Of a stretch of 19,705 nt of DNA, positions 7,544 through 14,492 are shown piece after piece. The translations under genes were made by a program, and so were the position numbers. This stretch comes from an uncultured Kangiella sp. (GTDB taxonomy: Bacteria; Pseudomonadota; Gammaproteobacteria; Enterobacterales; DSM-103792). Location: contig CAMLNB010000040.1 of the NCBI GenBank assembly GCA_946481205.1, positions 1-19,705 of the forward strand, given 5' to 3'. Position 1 is the stretch's first letter. Every line of letters starts with the position of its first letter. The notes under the pieces were generated by a model that saw only the letters and a list, made by a program, of their open reading frames with translations, was not told the origin of the DNA and searched no databases.

Positions 7544-7615
7544 GGCTGCGACGGTAAGAAAAGCCGGGACGCAGGGTCTACACTTCTGAGCTATCACGCT
7601 GTCCAGTAGCCGGCG
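7544..7615 (+). ncRNA. Structured leader resembling a c-di-GMP-I (GEMM) riboswitch, atypical or degenerate
   Basis: The leader just before the GGDEF gene contains GGGACGCA (7566-7573) directly followed by GGGTCTAC (7574-7581), and further on GTAGCCGGC (7606-7614). From memory of GEMM aptamers, GGGACGCA-AAGCC, a GGGTCTAC-like strand and GTAGCCGGG-TTGCC are typical, so the order matches but about seven bases (AAGCC and neighbours) are missing. The sequence also folds: CTGCG (7546-7550) with CGCAG (7570-7574) encloses CGGT/GCCG (7552-7555, 7563-7566), and CTAC (7578-7581) pairs with GTAG (7606-7609). The element ends 11 bases before the ATG and no Shine-Dalgarno is visible. Without a covariance search this is a suggestion only. 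Confidence 0.3.
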
Positions 7616-7625
7616 CGCCAATAAC

Positions 7626-9581
7626 ATGTCACTCCCACAATCTGCGCCACGTTTGCGTCGACAACTGCTGTTACTGCTGCTGGGGGCCAGCTGGCTGTGC
7701 CTGCTCAGTATTGGCGGTCTCAGCGGCGCCTGGCTCTACCATGTGCTGCTCGCCGATGCCGAACCCGAGCTGGACATCCTGGCCGAGCGCACCGACGCCG
7801 CGCTACAGCAACTGCAAGGCCGACAACGTGATCGGGTCGCACTGCTGGCTGCCCGGACCGATCTGCGGCAAACCCTGCAGGCGGTCAGCGCGGCCACCAA
7901 CGACGAGCCGGCCCGCAATCAGGCCAAACAACGCCTCGGAGAATTGCTTGGCGATGCCATCGGCACCGTGCCGAGCTTTCGCCATGCCATCGTGTTCGGC
8001 GCCGACGGACAGGTGCTGGCCGGTTCCGATCCCAATCGTTTGCCCAATGCCGGTCAGCAACTGGCCAGCGACATCATCGGCCTGCGCAGCGATTACCTCA
8101 GCAGCGGCCAGCCTTCCCAGATCAGTGCGTTCCAGCACCGGATCGCACTGATCTGGGAAGGCAAACCGCTCGGCAGTTTGCTGGTGGAAGAATCGGCTGC
8201 CGAATTGCGCGCTTTGCTGATGCCATCGAATCTCGACCCGAACAGCCCGGCCAGCAATCGCTATCAGCTGCGCTTGTGGCGTCACCACGATCACGGCAGC
8301 GAACAATTGGCCGGCGCGCCGATCAGCGACGCGGCGGAATTGCGCCGGCTGCGACCGCTGACCATCCCCGGCTGGCAGCTGGAAGTGGCCGTTGCCCGTG
8401 CCACCGTTTTGCAGCCGCTGTATCACTGGCTCGGTGGCTTGCTGTTGCTGGCGGTGTTGCTGACCACCTTGATTGTGCTGATCGGTGGCCGCGCTGCCGA
8501 ACGCTTCAGCGCACCGCTGGCGCTGCTGGCGCGCTACGTCGGCGAATGGCGAGTCGGTACGCCGTGGCTGGCGCAAGTGCCGGCGGACAGCAGCGCCGAA
8601 CTGCAGCAACTCGCCGATGGTTTGACCGAGATGGCGCGGCGCGAAAATGCCGGCCAAAAAGCGCTGACCGAAGCGCTGCTGGAAACCCAGCAAGTCGAAG
8701 AACAATTCCGGCGCTTGTTCGAGAACTCACCAGTCGCCTGTCTGCTGGCCGATCAAGAGGGTCGCATCCAGCTGATCAATCCGGCCTGCGCGTCACTGTT
8801 CGGTTACCGGGTGGAAGAGTTGCGCGGCGAATCGGTCGAGCGGCTGATGCCGGTGGCAGCACGCAGCAGCCATCACCAGCGCATGCAGCAGTTCTTCAGC
8901 GCGCCGCGCGAACGGCTGCTCGGTGTCAGCAATGATCTGTTTGGTTTGCGCCGCGATGGCGTGCAACTGCAAATTGAAATCGGCGTGACGCCGATCCGGC
9001 TCGGCGGCGAGGCGCTGGCACTGGCTACCATCAACGATCTGTCGACCCGCAAAGCCTATGAGCAAGCGCTGCTGGCAATGAGCCGCACCGATGGCCTCAC
9101 CGGCATTCCGAATCGTCGTCATTTCGATCAGGTGCTCGCAGACGAATGGCGGCGCTTGAAGCGCAGCCAACAAGGTGCCGCTGTGCTGATGATCGACATC
9201 GATCATTTCAAACTGCTGAATGACCGCCATGGCCACCTGGTCGGCGACGAAACCCTGCGCATGGTCAGCAAGGCACTGAAGCAGCAGCTGCACCGGCCAG
9301 GCGATTTCCTGGCGCGGTTCGGCGGCGAAGAGTTTGTCGTGCTGCTGCCTGATACCGATCGCGATGGCGCCCAATTACTCGCCGAACAAATGCGGCAAGC
9401 GGTCGCCAATCTGCCAGCCGTCAACAGCAGCGACGGCACCTTCGAAACCTCACTGAGCATCAGCGTCGGCGTCGGCGCCTGCCGCAACTGCAATTTGCAA
9501 GATGCCGCCGATTTGCTCGCTGAAGCCGATCGGCTGCTGTACGGCGCCAAACGCGCTGGTCGCAATCGGGTGATGGCCTGA
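7626..9581 (+). CDS. Membrane PAS-GGDEF diguanylate cyclase with N-terminal sensor region
   Basis: This 651-residue inner-membrane protein has a first membrane helix (about 13-40), a periplasmic sensor region (about 41-262) and a second helix (about 266-288). A HAMP-like segment and helical linker (about 290-355), a PAS domain (about 357-478) and a GGDEF domain (about 485-651) follow. The active-site motif is GGEEF (566-570), a functional variant. The metal-binding aspartate in IDIDHFK and the nucleotide-site residues LNDRHGHLVGD are present. RPGD (557-560) lies exactly five residues before GGEEF, the position of the RxxD inhibitory site, so product inhibition by c-di-GMP is expected. The periplasmic region may be a Cache-like fold, which I cannot confirm. 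The ATG at 7626 has no obvious ribosome-binding site; the leader may be structured. The next gene is convergent. Confidence 0.93.
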   Translation: MSLPQSAPRLRRQLLLLLLGASWLCLLSIGGLSGAWLYHVLLADAEPELDILAERTDAALQQLQGRQRDRVALLAARTDLRQTLQAVSAATNDEPARNQAKQRLGELLGDAIGTVPSFRHAIVFGADGQVLAGSDPNRLPNAGQQLASDIIGLRSDYLSSGQPSQISAFQHRIALIWEGKPLGSLLVEESAAELRALLMPSNLDPNSPASNRYQLRLWRHHDHGSEQLAGAPISDAAELRRLRPLTIPGWQLEVAVARATVLQPLYHWLGGLLLLAVLLTTLIVLIGGRAAERFSAPLALLARYVGEWRVGTPWLAQVPADSSAELQQLADGLTEMARRENAGQKALTEALLETQQVEEQFRRLFENSPVACLLADQEGRIQLINPACASLFGYRVEELRGESVERLMPVAARSSHHQRMQQFFSAPRERLLGVSNDLFGLRRDGVQLQIEIGVTPIRLGGEALALATINDLSTRKAYEQALLAMSRTDGLTGIPNRRHFDQVLADEWRRLKRSQQGAAVLMIDIDHFKLLNDRHGHLVGDETLRMVSKALKQQLHRPGDFLARFGGEEFVVLLPDTDRDGAQLLAEQMRQAVANLPAVNSSDGTFETSLSISVGVGACRNCNLQDAADLLAEADRLLYGAKRAGRNRVMA

Positions 9582-9587
9582 ACTGGA

Positions 9588-9615
9588 TCGTTTCGAATCA
9601 AATCGCCTGAAACGA
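9588..9615. terminator. Inverted repeat between convergent genes; possible weak bidirectional terminator
   Basis: TCGTTTC (9588-9594) and GAAACGA (9609-9615) form a 7-bp stem with a 14-base loop. The loop contains the stop codon of the minus-strand ABM gene, and the stem starts seven bases past the GGDEF stop. No long T-tract follows, so termination is uncertain. Confidence 0.3.
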
Positions 9616-9927
9616 ACCGATATCCGCCCGCACACCCAGTGCGCGCATGAACGCCCCCGGGTCGAAACCCTCTTCGGCATAATGAGCCTGGACTACGGCT
9701 TTCGCGGCGGCGCAGGCATCGGCATTCTGCCACTGCACTACAGTAACCAGCTCCAGCTGCTGTCCGTTTTCGGCACCGAGCAAAACCAGATTCTGCTGAC
9801 AACCGGCCAGGCTATCGAGCAGCGCGTGTGTGCGCTGTATTCGCTGTAGAAAATCCGCTTTGGCGGCGATGGGAACCAGGAATTTGTCGATACGATACAA
9901 CGGTGCGTCTGCGATGGCGGTAAACAT
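9598..9927 (-). CDS. Antibiotic biosynthesis monooxygenase (ABM)-like small protein under a SoxR-type promoter
   Basis: The product is 109 residues from the ATG at 9927. It has the pattern of single-domain ABM proteins (dimeric ferredoxin-like fold): YRIDKFLVP at the start, FLQRIQRTHALLDSLAGC, a central VTVVQWQNADACAAAKAVVQAHY and a short C-terminal tail. Family members are cofactor-free quinone oxygenases, heme-degrading enzymes or detoxifying proteins; the substrate here is unknown. Two starts have upstream purine-rich sites. The ATG at 9963 overlaps the -10 hexamer of the SoxR-type promoter, so a transcript from it (start near 9955) could not encode that longer form. The ATG at 9927 has GGAG eight bases upstream and fits the family. 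The gene stands alone, convergent with the GGDEF gene. Confidence 0.8.
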   Translation of the reverse strand: MFTAIADAPLYRIDKFLVPIAAKADFLQRIQRTHALLDSLAGCQQNLVLLGAENGQQLELVTVVQWQNADACAAAKAVVQAHYAEEGFDPGAFMRALGVRADIGSFQAI

Positions 9928-9961
9928 CTGTGTGGCTCCAGAGAGTGAGGAAAACCACGCC

Positions 9962-9992
9962 ATCCTAATTCCTCAACTTAACTTGAGGTCAA
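9962..9992 (-). promoter_or_regulatory. SoxR-type operator within a long-spacer promoter
   Basis: CCTCAACTTAACTTGAGG (9971-9988, plus strand) differs at one position from the palindrome CCTCAAGTTAACTTGAGG bound by SoxR at the E. coli soxS promoter. On the minus strand it sits between a -35 TTGACC (9987-9992) and a -10 TAGGAT (9962-9967) separated by 19 bases. This is the over-long spacer typical of promoters that MerR-family regulators activate by DNA distortion. Even the GAGGAAT stretch before the -10 matches the soxS arrangement as I remember it. Predicted transcription starts near 9955, 28 bases before the ABM gene. SoxR activation by redox-cycling compounds is inferred; no soxR gene lies in the window. 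Confidence 0.82.
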
Positions 9993-10050
9993 GCACCTGC
10001 AGCATATTTCTGCGAAATCGCCCAGCGAGCAACATGACCAGCGCAACCTG

Positions 10051-10623
10051 TTAAAGAATGCTGATCACCAGCACCACACTGCCCGGCTGCAGCGCACTGA
10101 GCTGTAAATTGCCGTCCTCATCCGCCGCACTCAAGGTCTGCTCGGCATCGAGCATATAGCCGTGCTCATTGAGCTCGGCAAATACCCGGCCGCGAGCGAC
10201 ATACAGAAAAGTCTGTGGCGCCAAGGCAAAGGATTGGCGGTTGCTGTCGAGCCGAATCACCTGCAGCGCTGCCTGAACCGCGCCACGCCGACTCATCAGA
10301 TTGAAGTCGCGCACCGGACCGGCAACCAAGGTGCAATCAATCGCGGCTTCGCCGGCGAAGGCAAATGGCTGCAGCGGCTCGGTAATCACTTGTGGGTTGG
10401 CACCGACACCGTGCAGGCGGAACCCGTTGCCGTCCAGCATCAGAATGATGCGGTCGATACCATCGAAGCGTGAGAACGGCCCATCGCTGGCGACTTCGGC
10501 AATCGACAAGCGCCAGCGGTTGCCTTGCTCATCATCGGCACGGGCAATCTCATGGGTGATGCCACCGCCGTTTTTCCAGGCTTGCGTTTGCCAGTGATGC
10601 GGAAACAGTACGCGTAGGCTCAT
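10051..10623 (-). CDS. HutD/Ves family protein
   Basis: The product is 190 residues with the hallmarks of the HutD/Ves cupin-like family: the N-terminal WKNGGGITHEIA motif (about 20-31), WRLSIAEVASDGPFSRFDG (about 41-59), and the RIILMLDGNGFRL strand. HutD proteins often accompany histidine utilisation genes and are thought to limit formylglutamate or urocanate build-up; Ves of E. coli is cold and stress related. The biochemical role is unsettled. No hut genes are in the window. The gene starts 19 bases after the prlC stop on the same strand, so it is probably the second gene of a prlC transcript. The ATG at 10623 is chosen because the family begins at MSLRVL; a longer open frame upstream overlaps prlC and is not homologous. 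Confidence 0.85.
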   Translation of the reverse strand: MSLRVLFPHHWQTQAWKNGGGITHEIARADDEQGNRWRLSIAEVASDGPFSRFDGIDRIILMLDGNGFRLHGVGANPQVITEPLQPFAFAGEAAIDCTLVAGPVRDFNLMSRRGAVQAALQVIRLDSNRQSFALAPQTFLYVARGRVFAELNEHGYMLDAEQTLSAADEDGNLQLSALQPGSVVLVISIL

Positions 10624-10642
10624 CAGAAACGTCCAACCACGG

Positions 10643-12688
10643 TCAGGCGGCGATGCCGTTGTGACGCAACAAGGCATCAATCTGCGGTTCACGACCGCGG
10701 AAGGCTTTGAAACTTTCCAGTGCCGGCCGGGTGCCGCCGACGGCAAGCACTTCCTTGCGGAAACGTTCGCCGCTGCTGCGCTCGAACACCCCGTCTTCTT
10801 CGAATTTGGCGAAGGCATCGGCGGACAGCACTTCGGCCCATTTGTAGCTGTAATAGCCAGCGGCGTAACCACCGGCAAAGATATGGCTGAAGCTGTGCGG
10901 GAAGCGATTGAACGCCGGCGCTTTGACCACGGACACCTGCTCGCGAACGGCGTTCAGCACCTGCATGACATCGGTTTTGCCTGACTGAGACTCTCCTGAT
11001 TGATACTGCGCGTGCAGGCGCAGATCAAACAGCGAGAACTCGATCTGGCGGACCATCTGCATTGCGCTTTGGAAATGCTTGGCCGCCAGCAGGCGATCAA
11101 TCAGCACATCCGGCAGCGGTTCGCCGCTTTGCCAGTGTGCCGACAATTTTTTCAGCGCGGCTTTTTCCCAGCAGAAGTTTTCCATGAACTGCGAGGGCAG
11201 CTCGACCGCATCCCATTCAACGCCGTGAATGCCGGTCGCGGACAGGTAATCCACCTCACTGAGCATGTGGTGCAGGCCATGACCAAATTCATGGAAGGTC
11301 GTCACGACATCGTCATGGGTCAGCAGCGCCGGTTTACCTTCGGCGGGACCGGCGAAATTGCAGGTCAGGAAGGCAATCGGTCTTTGCAGTGTGCCGGCGA
11401 AACGGAAGCGGCCTTGGGCATCGTCCATCCAGGCGCCGCCGCGCTTGTGCTGGCGGGCATGCAGATCAATATAGAAATGAGCGATGGTGTCACCGCTGCT
11501 GTTCTGGACATCAAAGAAGCGTACCGACGAATGCCAGCGATCAAAATCGTCGGCTTCCTTGAACTTGACGCCAAACAACTGCCAAGCGACATCGAACAGG
11601 CCGTCGAGCACTTTGCTTTCCGGGAAGTACGGCCGCAGTTCTTCGTCGCTGATGTTGTATTTGTGTTGGCGCAATTTCTCGCTGTAGTAGGTGATGTCCC
11701 AAACTTGCAGATCACTGCAGCCGTGTTCGGTCTTGGCGTAAGCCGCAAGCTCGGCCAGATCGGCCTCGGCTTGCTGGCGTGCGCGCTGGGCCAGATCAAG
11801 CAGAAAGTGATCGACCTGTGCTGCACTCTCGGCCATTTTGCCGGCCAGCGACAGCGCCGCGTAATCGGAGAAGCCGAGTAGCTGCGCCAATTCGTGGCGC
11901 GCGGCCAGCGTATCGGCAATCACTTGCGAGTTATCGAACTGGCCCGCTTGCGGGCCCTGATCGGACGCACGGGTGCAATACGCGGTGTAGACCTCTTCAC
12001 GCAGTTTGCGATCATCGGCGTAGGTCATCACGGCGAGATAGCTCGGCCCTTCCAGTGTGATCAGATAACCTTCCATGTCGCGCGCTTTGGCGCTTTCGCG
12101 GGCATTGGCCAGCGCACTGTCCGGTAGACCTTTGAGTGCAGCGGCATCGTTGAACTGGCGCGTCCAGGCCATCGTCGCGTCGAGCAGCTGCTGTTCGAAG
12201 GTTGCGCCGAGGTCCGACAGCTGTTGCTGCAATTCGGCGTAACGGGCTTTTTTGTCGGCCGGCAGCGCGATGCCGGACAGTTCGAAATCACGGATTGCTT
12301 CATTGACGATATGGCGCTGGGCCGCGTTCAAGCTCTGATCCTGATCGCGAATAATCAGATAGGCCTTGTACAGATCTTCATTCTGTTCGAGCTCGGTGCT
12401 GTATTCGGTCAGCAGCGGCAGCGCATTGTTGTAAGCCTCGCGCAGCGCCGGCGAATCGCAGACCGAATGCAGATGGCTGATCCGCGACCACCATTTGTGC
12501 AGCTCGTTTTCGCTGGCTTCAAGCGGCGTGACCAGATTGGCCCAGCGATAATCGCGGGTGGCGGCGAGCAGCTGCTTCAGGTGGTCGCGATTGGCGTTCA
12601 GGCGTTTCTGCAGTTCCGGCACTACATGTTCCGGAACGACATCGGTAAAACGGGGCAGGTCGGCGTGCAAAGTATGGTGTTGGCTCAT
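10643..12688 (-). CDS. prlC: Oligopeptidase A (M3 family zinc metallopeptidase)
   Basis: PrlC is a cytoplasmic zinc peptidase that degrades short peptides, including cleaved signal peptides and heat-shock-related fragments. At 681 residues the product has the length of E. coli PrlC. The zinc site is intact: HEFGH (466-470) with His466, Glu467 and His470, and the third ligand Glu496 in WDAVELPSQ. Further M3 features are LTCNFAGPAEGKPALLTHDDV just before the site, and FSHIFAGGYAAGYYSYKWAEVL in the C-terminal part that lines the cleft. There is no signal peptide. The ribosome-binding site before the ATG at 12688 is weak. The HutD-family gene follows after 19 bases and is probably co-transcribed. 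Confidence 0.96.
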   Translation of the reverse strand: MSQHHTLHADLPRFTDVVPEHVVPELQKRLNANRDHLKQLLAATRDYRWANLVTPLEASENELHKWWSRISHLHSVCDSPALREAYNNALPLLTEYSTELEQNEDLYKAYLIIRDQDQSLNAAQRHIVNEAIRDFELSGIALPADKKARYAELQQQLSDLGATFEQQLLDATMAWTRQFNDAAALKGLPDSALANARESAKARDMEGYLITLEGPSYLAVMTYADDRKLREEVYTAYCTRASDQGPQAGQFDNSQVIADTLAARHELAQLLGFSDYAALSLAGKMAESAAQVDHFLLDLAQRARQQAEADLAELAAYAKTEHGCSDLQVWDITYYSEKLRQHKYNISDEELRPYFPESKVLDGLFDVAWQLFGVKFKEADDFDRWHSSVRFFDVQNSSGDTIAHFYIDLHARQHKRGGAWMDDAQGRFRFAGTLQRPIAFLTCNFAGPAEGKPALLTHDDVVTTFHEFGHGLHHMLSEVDYLSATGIHGVEWDAVELPSQFMENFCWEKAALKKLSAHWQSGEPLPDVLIDRLLAAKHFQSAMQMVRQIEFSLFDLRLHAQYQSGESQSGKTDVMQVLNAVREQVSVVKAPAFNRFPHSFSHIFAGGYAAGYYSYKWAEVLSADAFAKFEEDGVFERSSGERFRKEVLAVGGTRPALESFKAFRGREPQIDALLRHNGIAA

Positions 12689-12752
12689 GGCGACAAATGG
12701 CTCGTTCAGGCGATGGCGCTATTGTCGCACAGCGTGACGGCTTTGGTTGGAA

Positions 12753-12776
12753 GGTGGTGAGGTGGTGAGGTGGTGA
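12753..12776. repeat. Three tandem copies of GGTGGTGA upstream of prlC
   Basis: The octamer GGTGGTGA is repeated three times without gaps, 65-88 bases upstream of the prlC start, followed by GGCG. Such short tandem repeats can change copy number by slippage. It lies in the likely promoter region of prlC and downstream of the secreted unknown gene. No effect can be read from the sequence. Confidence 0.8.
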
Positions 12777-12800
12777 GGCGTGGCAACCGGCAAGCAGCCG

Positions 12801-13286
12801 TTAACGCCGCTTCAGTTCAAACCAGACACCTTCGACATGCGTGACCAAGCGGTTCGGTCCGGCAACCAGCACGGTATTGCCAGCGAGAAATTCGACATCG
12901 GCATCCATGCAATTGATATCGATGGCCAGCACTTCCTCGCCGCTGAGGCCCAGATCTTCAAAGCGCAGTTCGAACAGCTGATGCAGGTTCTCGGAGGTTT
13001 CCTGATAGCTGTCGAATATCGGCCGTTCACAGCGCACGCCGGCAAACTCGACGCTGGTCTTGTCGTAATGCGCCTCGGCGCCAAGCAGGGTTTCGATTTC
13101 ATCCGGCGTCAGCGCAGCAGCGTTGCCAGCCGCCAGATCCCGGCTGATGACCCAATCGCCGGCAATGCTTTGCTCCGGCACTGCGGCAGTGGCACCGGCC
13201 AGACTGCTGGCGATCATGCTACCGAGCAGCGTGCACAACAGCAGCGCGCGGCGCATCGTGACTGCCTGTCCTGTGGTGCCGGTCAT
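12801..13286 (-). CDS. Secreted protein of unknown function, downstream of aroE
   Basis: The product is 161 residues and I recognise no family. It has a signal peptide with an Ala/Leu-rich core (RRALLLCTLLGSMIASSLAG) and a likely cleavage site at ATAA near residue 35. The mature protein is acidic, begins with a GDWVISRDL strand that recalls small lipocalin-like or lysozyme-inhibitor-like beta proteins, and has two cysteines (RCERP, INCMD) that could pair. The ATG at 13286 is preceded by AAGGAG with a ten-base spacing; an ATG at 13256 gives a shorter, more typical signal peptide but a weaker ribosome-binding site. It begins 15 bases after aroE and is probably the last gene of the ABM-aroE unit. 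Confidence 0.72.
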   Translation of the reverse strand: MTGTTGQAVTMRRALLLCTLLGSMIASSLAGATAAVPEQSIAGDWVISRDLAAGNAAALTPDEIETLLGAEAHYDKTSVEFAGVRCERPIFDSYQETSENLHQLFELRFEDLGLSGEEVLAIDINCMDADVEFLAGNTVLVAGPNRLVTHVEGVWFELKRR

Positions 13287-13301
13287 GGGCGTCTGACTCC
13301 T

Positions 13302-14132
13302 TCAGATTGTTTGCTGATGCAGCGGTCCGGTAGCCACCGCCAGACCATGCCAGCGCCGGAAACTTTCGGCCGCCTGCTCGATGAGCATGCCGCGACCGCC
13401 ATGGACCATGCTGAGACCGCGCTCACGCATTGCGGTCAGCGTTGGCTCGGCGCGGTCGCCGTAATTCAGATCATAACCGCTGCCGCCGGCCTGCAACGGC
13501 AAGCGGGCGAGCAGATCGGCGGCGCCATCGCTGACTGAGCTGATCACCAAGTCATAGGCGGTATCGTGCTCGCTGGCCAACTGAATCGCACCGGCCGGGT
13601 AGCGGGCAATCAAGGCCAGCGCCCGGTCCGGCGAACGGTTGCCGATGGCCAGTGCGGCCGGCGCTTCGGCCAGCAAGGCCGGCAGGATACCGGCCGCCGC
13701 ACCACCGGCACCAAGCACCAGTACCCGCCGCTGCCGCACCGGCAGACAGAGCCGGGCCAGATCCCGCACCAGCCCGACGCCGTCGGTGTTGTCAGCCCAG
13801 ATGCGACCTTCGGCGGTACAACCGAGGGTATTGGCGGCGCCGGCGCGGCTGGCTCGCTCGCTGGCGGTATCGGCCAGCGCCAGCGCCGCGGCCTTGTGCG
13901 GCAACGTGACATTGAGACCGCGCCCGCCGGCGGCGAAGAAGGCCCGGACCGTCTCGGCAAACGCGTCCGGTCCGGCTTCGATGCGCTCGTAGACCAGCGC
14001 CAGGCCGACCTGGGCGGCAAATTGCTGGTGAATGCCGGGGCTTTTGGAATGCGCGATCGGCTGGCCGATCACGGCGCAGCGCACCGGCGCGGTTGCAGAC
14101 GCTTTGGCAGAATCAGGGGCGTTGCCAGTCAT
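13302..14132 (-). CDS. aroE: Shikimate dehydrogenase
   Basis: AroE reduces 3-dehydroshikimate to shikimate with NADPH in aromatic amino acid and chorismate synthesis. The 276-residue product has the shikimate-binding residues: SKS (29-31) in AHSKSPGIH, catalytic Lys80 in NVTLPHK, Asn101 in ANTLG and Asp117 in ADNTDGVG. The Rossmann nucleotide loop is GAGGAAAG (141-148), and NRS (165-167) stands where NADP-specific members have NRT. The C-terminal part keeps YDLNYGD and GRGMLIEQAAESF. The ATG at 14132 overlaps the end of the upstream ABM gene by 20 bases, which suggests translational coupling. A longer open frame to 14399 has no homology before this start. Confidence 0.96.
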   Translation of the reverse strand: MTGNAPDSAKASATAPVRCAVIGQPIAHSKSPGIHQQFAAQVGLALVYERIEAGPDAFAETVRAFFAAGGRGLNVTLPHKAAALALADTASERASRAGAANTLGCTAEGRIWADNTDGVGLVRDLARLCLPVRQRRVLVLGAGGAAAGILPALLAEAPAALAIGNRSPDRALALIARYPAGAIQLASEHDTAYDLVISSVSDGAADLLARLPLQAGGSGYDLNYGDRAEPTLTAMRERGLSMVHGGRGMLIEQAAESFRRWHGLAVATGPLHQQTI

Positions 14133-14454
14133 AAGCGCGTTCGATCCGGGCGATTTGCAACTCGTAATGTTCGTACCATTCGGCGCGGCCATGTTCGCGC
14201 GCCAGCGTGTGTTCGGCCTGCTGACGCCAGTTGGCGATGTCGTCCAGATTGCGCCAGTACGACACGGTGATGCCGAGGCCATCGGTGCCGCGAGCGCTGC
14301 GGATACCGATATAACCCGGTTGCTGCGCCGCCAGTTCGACCATGCGGTCGGCCGTGATGCCATAACCATCCTGCCCGGTTGCCGTGCGCTGGGAAACAAA
14401 GATCACGGCATAAGCACCAGACAGTGCTCGGGGCAGCAAATCGGTATCAGTCAT
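14113..14454 (-). CDS. Antibiotic biosynthesis monooxygenase (ABM) domain protein
   Basis: This 113-residue protein is a typical single-domain ABM protein of the YqjZ-like type. It has an AVIFVSQRT strand, MVELAAQQPGYIGIRSARG, the conserved ITVSYWRNLDDIANWR segment and the C-terminal AREHGRAEWYEHYELQIARIERAY helix. Such proteins form dimers with a ferredoxin-like alpha/beta fold; some act on quinones or heme, but many have no assigned substrate. It is the first gene of a minus-strand unit and overlaps aroE by 20 bases. Only 38 bases separate its start from that of the divergent carbonic anhydrase gene, so the two promoters must be interleaved or lie inside the genes. Confidence 0.9.
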   Translation of the reverse strand: MTDTDLLPRALSGAYAVIFVSQRTATGQDGYGITADRMVELAAQQPGYIGIRSARGTDGLGITVSYWRNLDDIANWRQQAEHTLAREHGRAEWYEHYELQIARIERAYDWQRP

Positions 14455-14492
14455 GTAGAATCGCCCACCATTGTTACGCGAGGGTAGAGTGT

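Noticed and set aside
7803..8705. Minus-strand open frame of 300 codons opposite the GGDEF gene
   Set aside because: Antisense of the sensor and linker region; Gln-rich, no motif.
9928..9963. Longer start of the ABM protein at 9963, with GAGGA upstream
   Set aside because: The purine-rich stretch is part of the SoxR operator, and the ATG overlaps the -10 hexamer, so the main predicted transcript cannot include it.
11000..11881. Plus-strand open frame of 293 codons opposite prlC
   Set aside because: Antisense shadow of prlC, which has an intact HEFGH site and normal length.
14456..14461. TAGAAT as a -10 element for the carbonic anhydrase gene
   Set aside because: A five-of-six match, but no -35-like hexamer lies 16-18 bases upstream, so it is not listed as a promoter.
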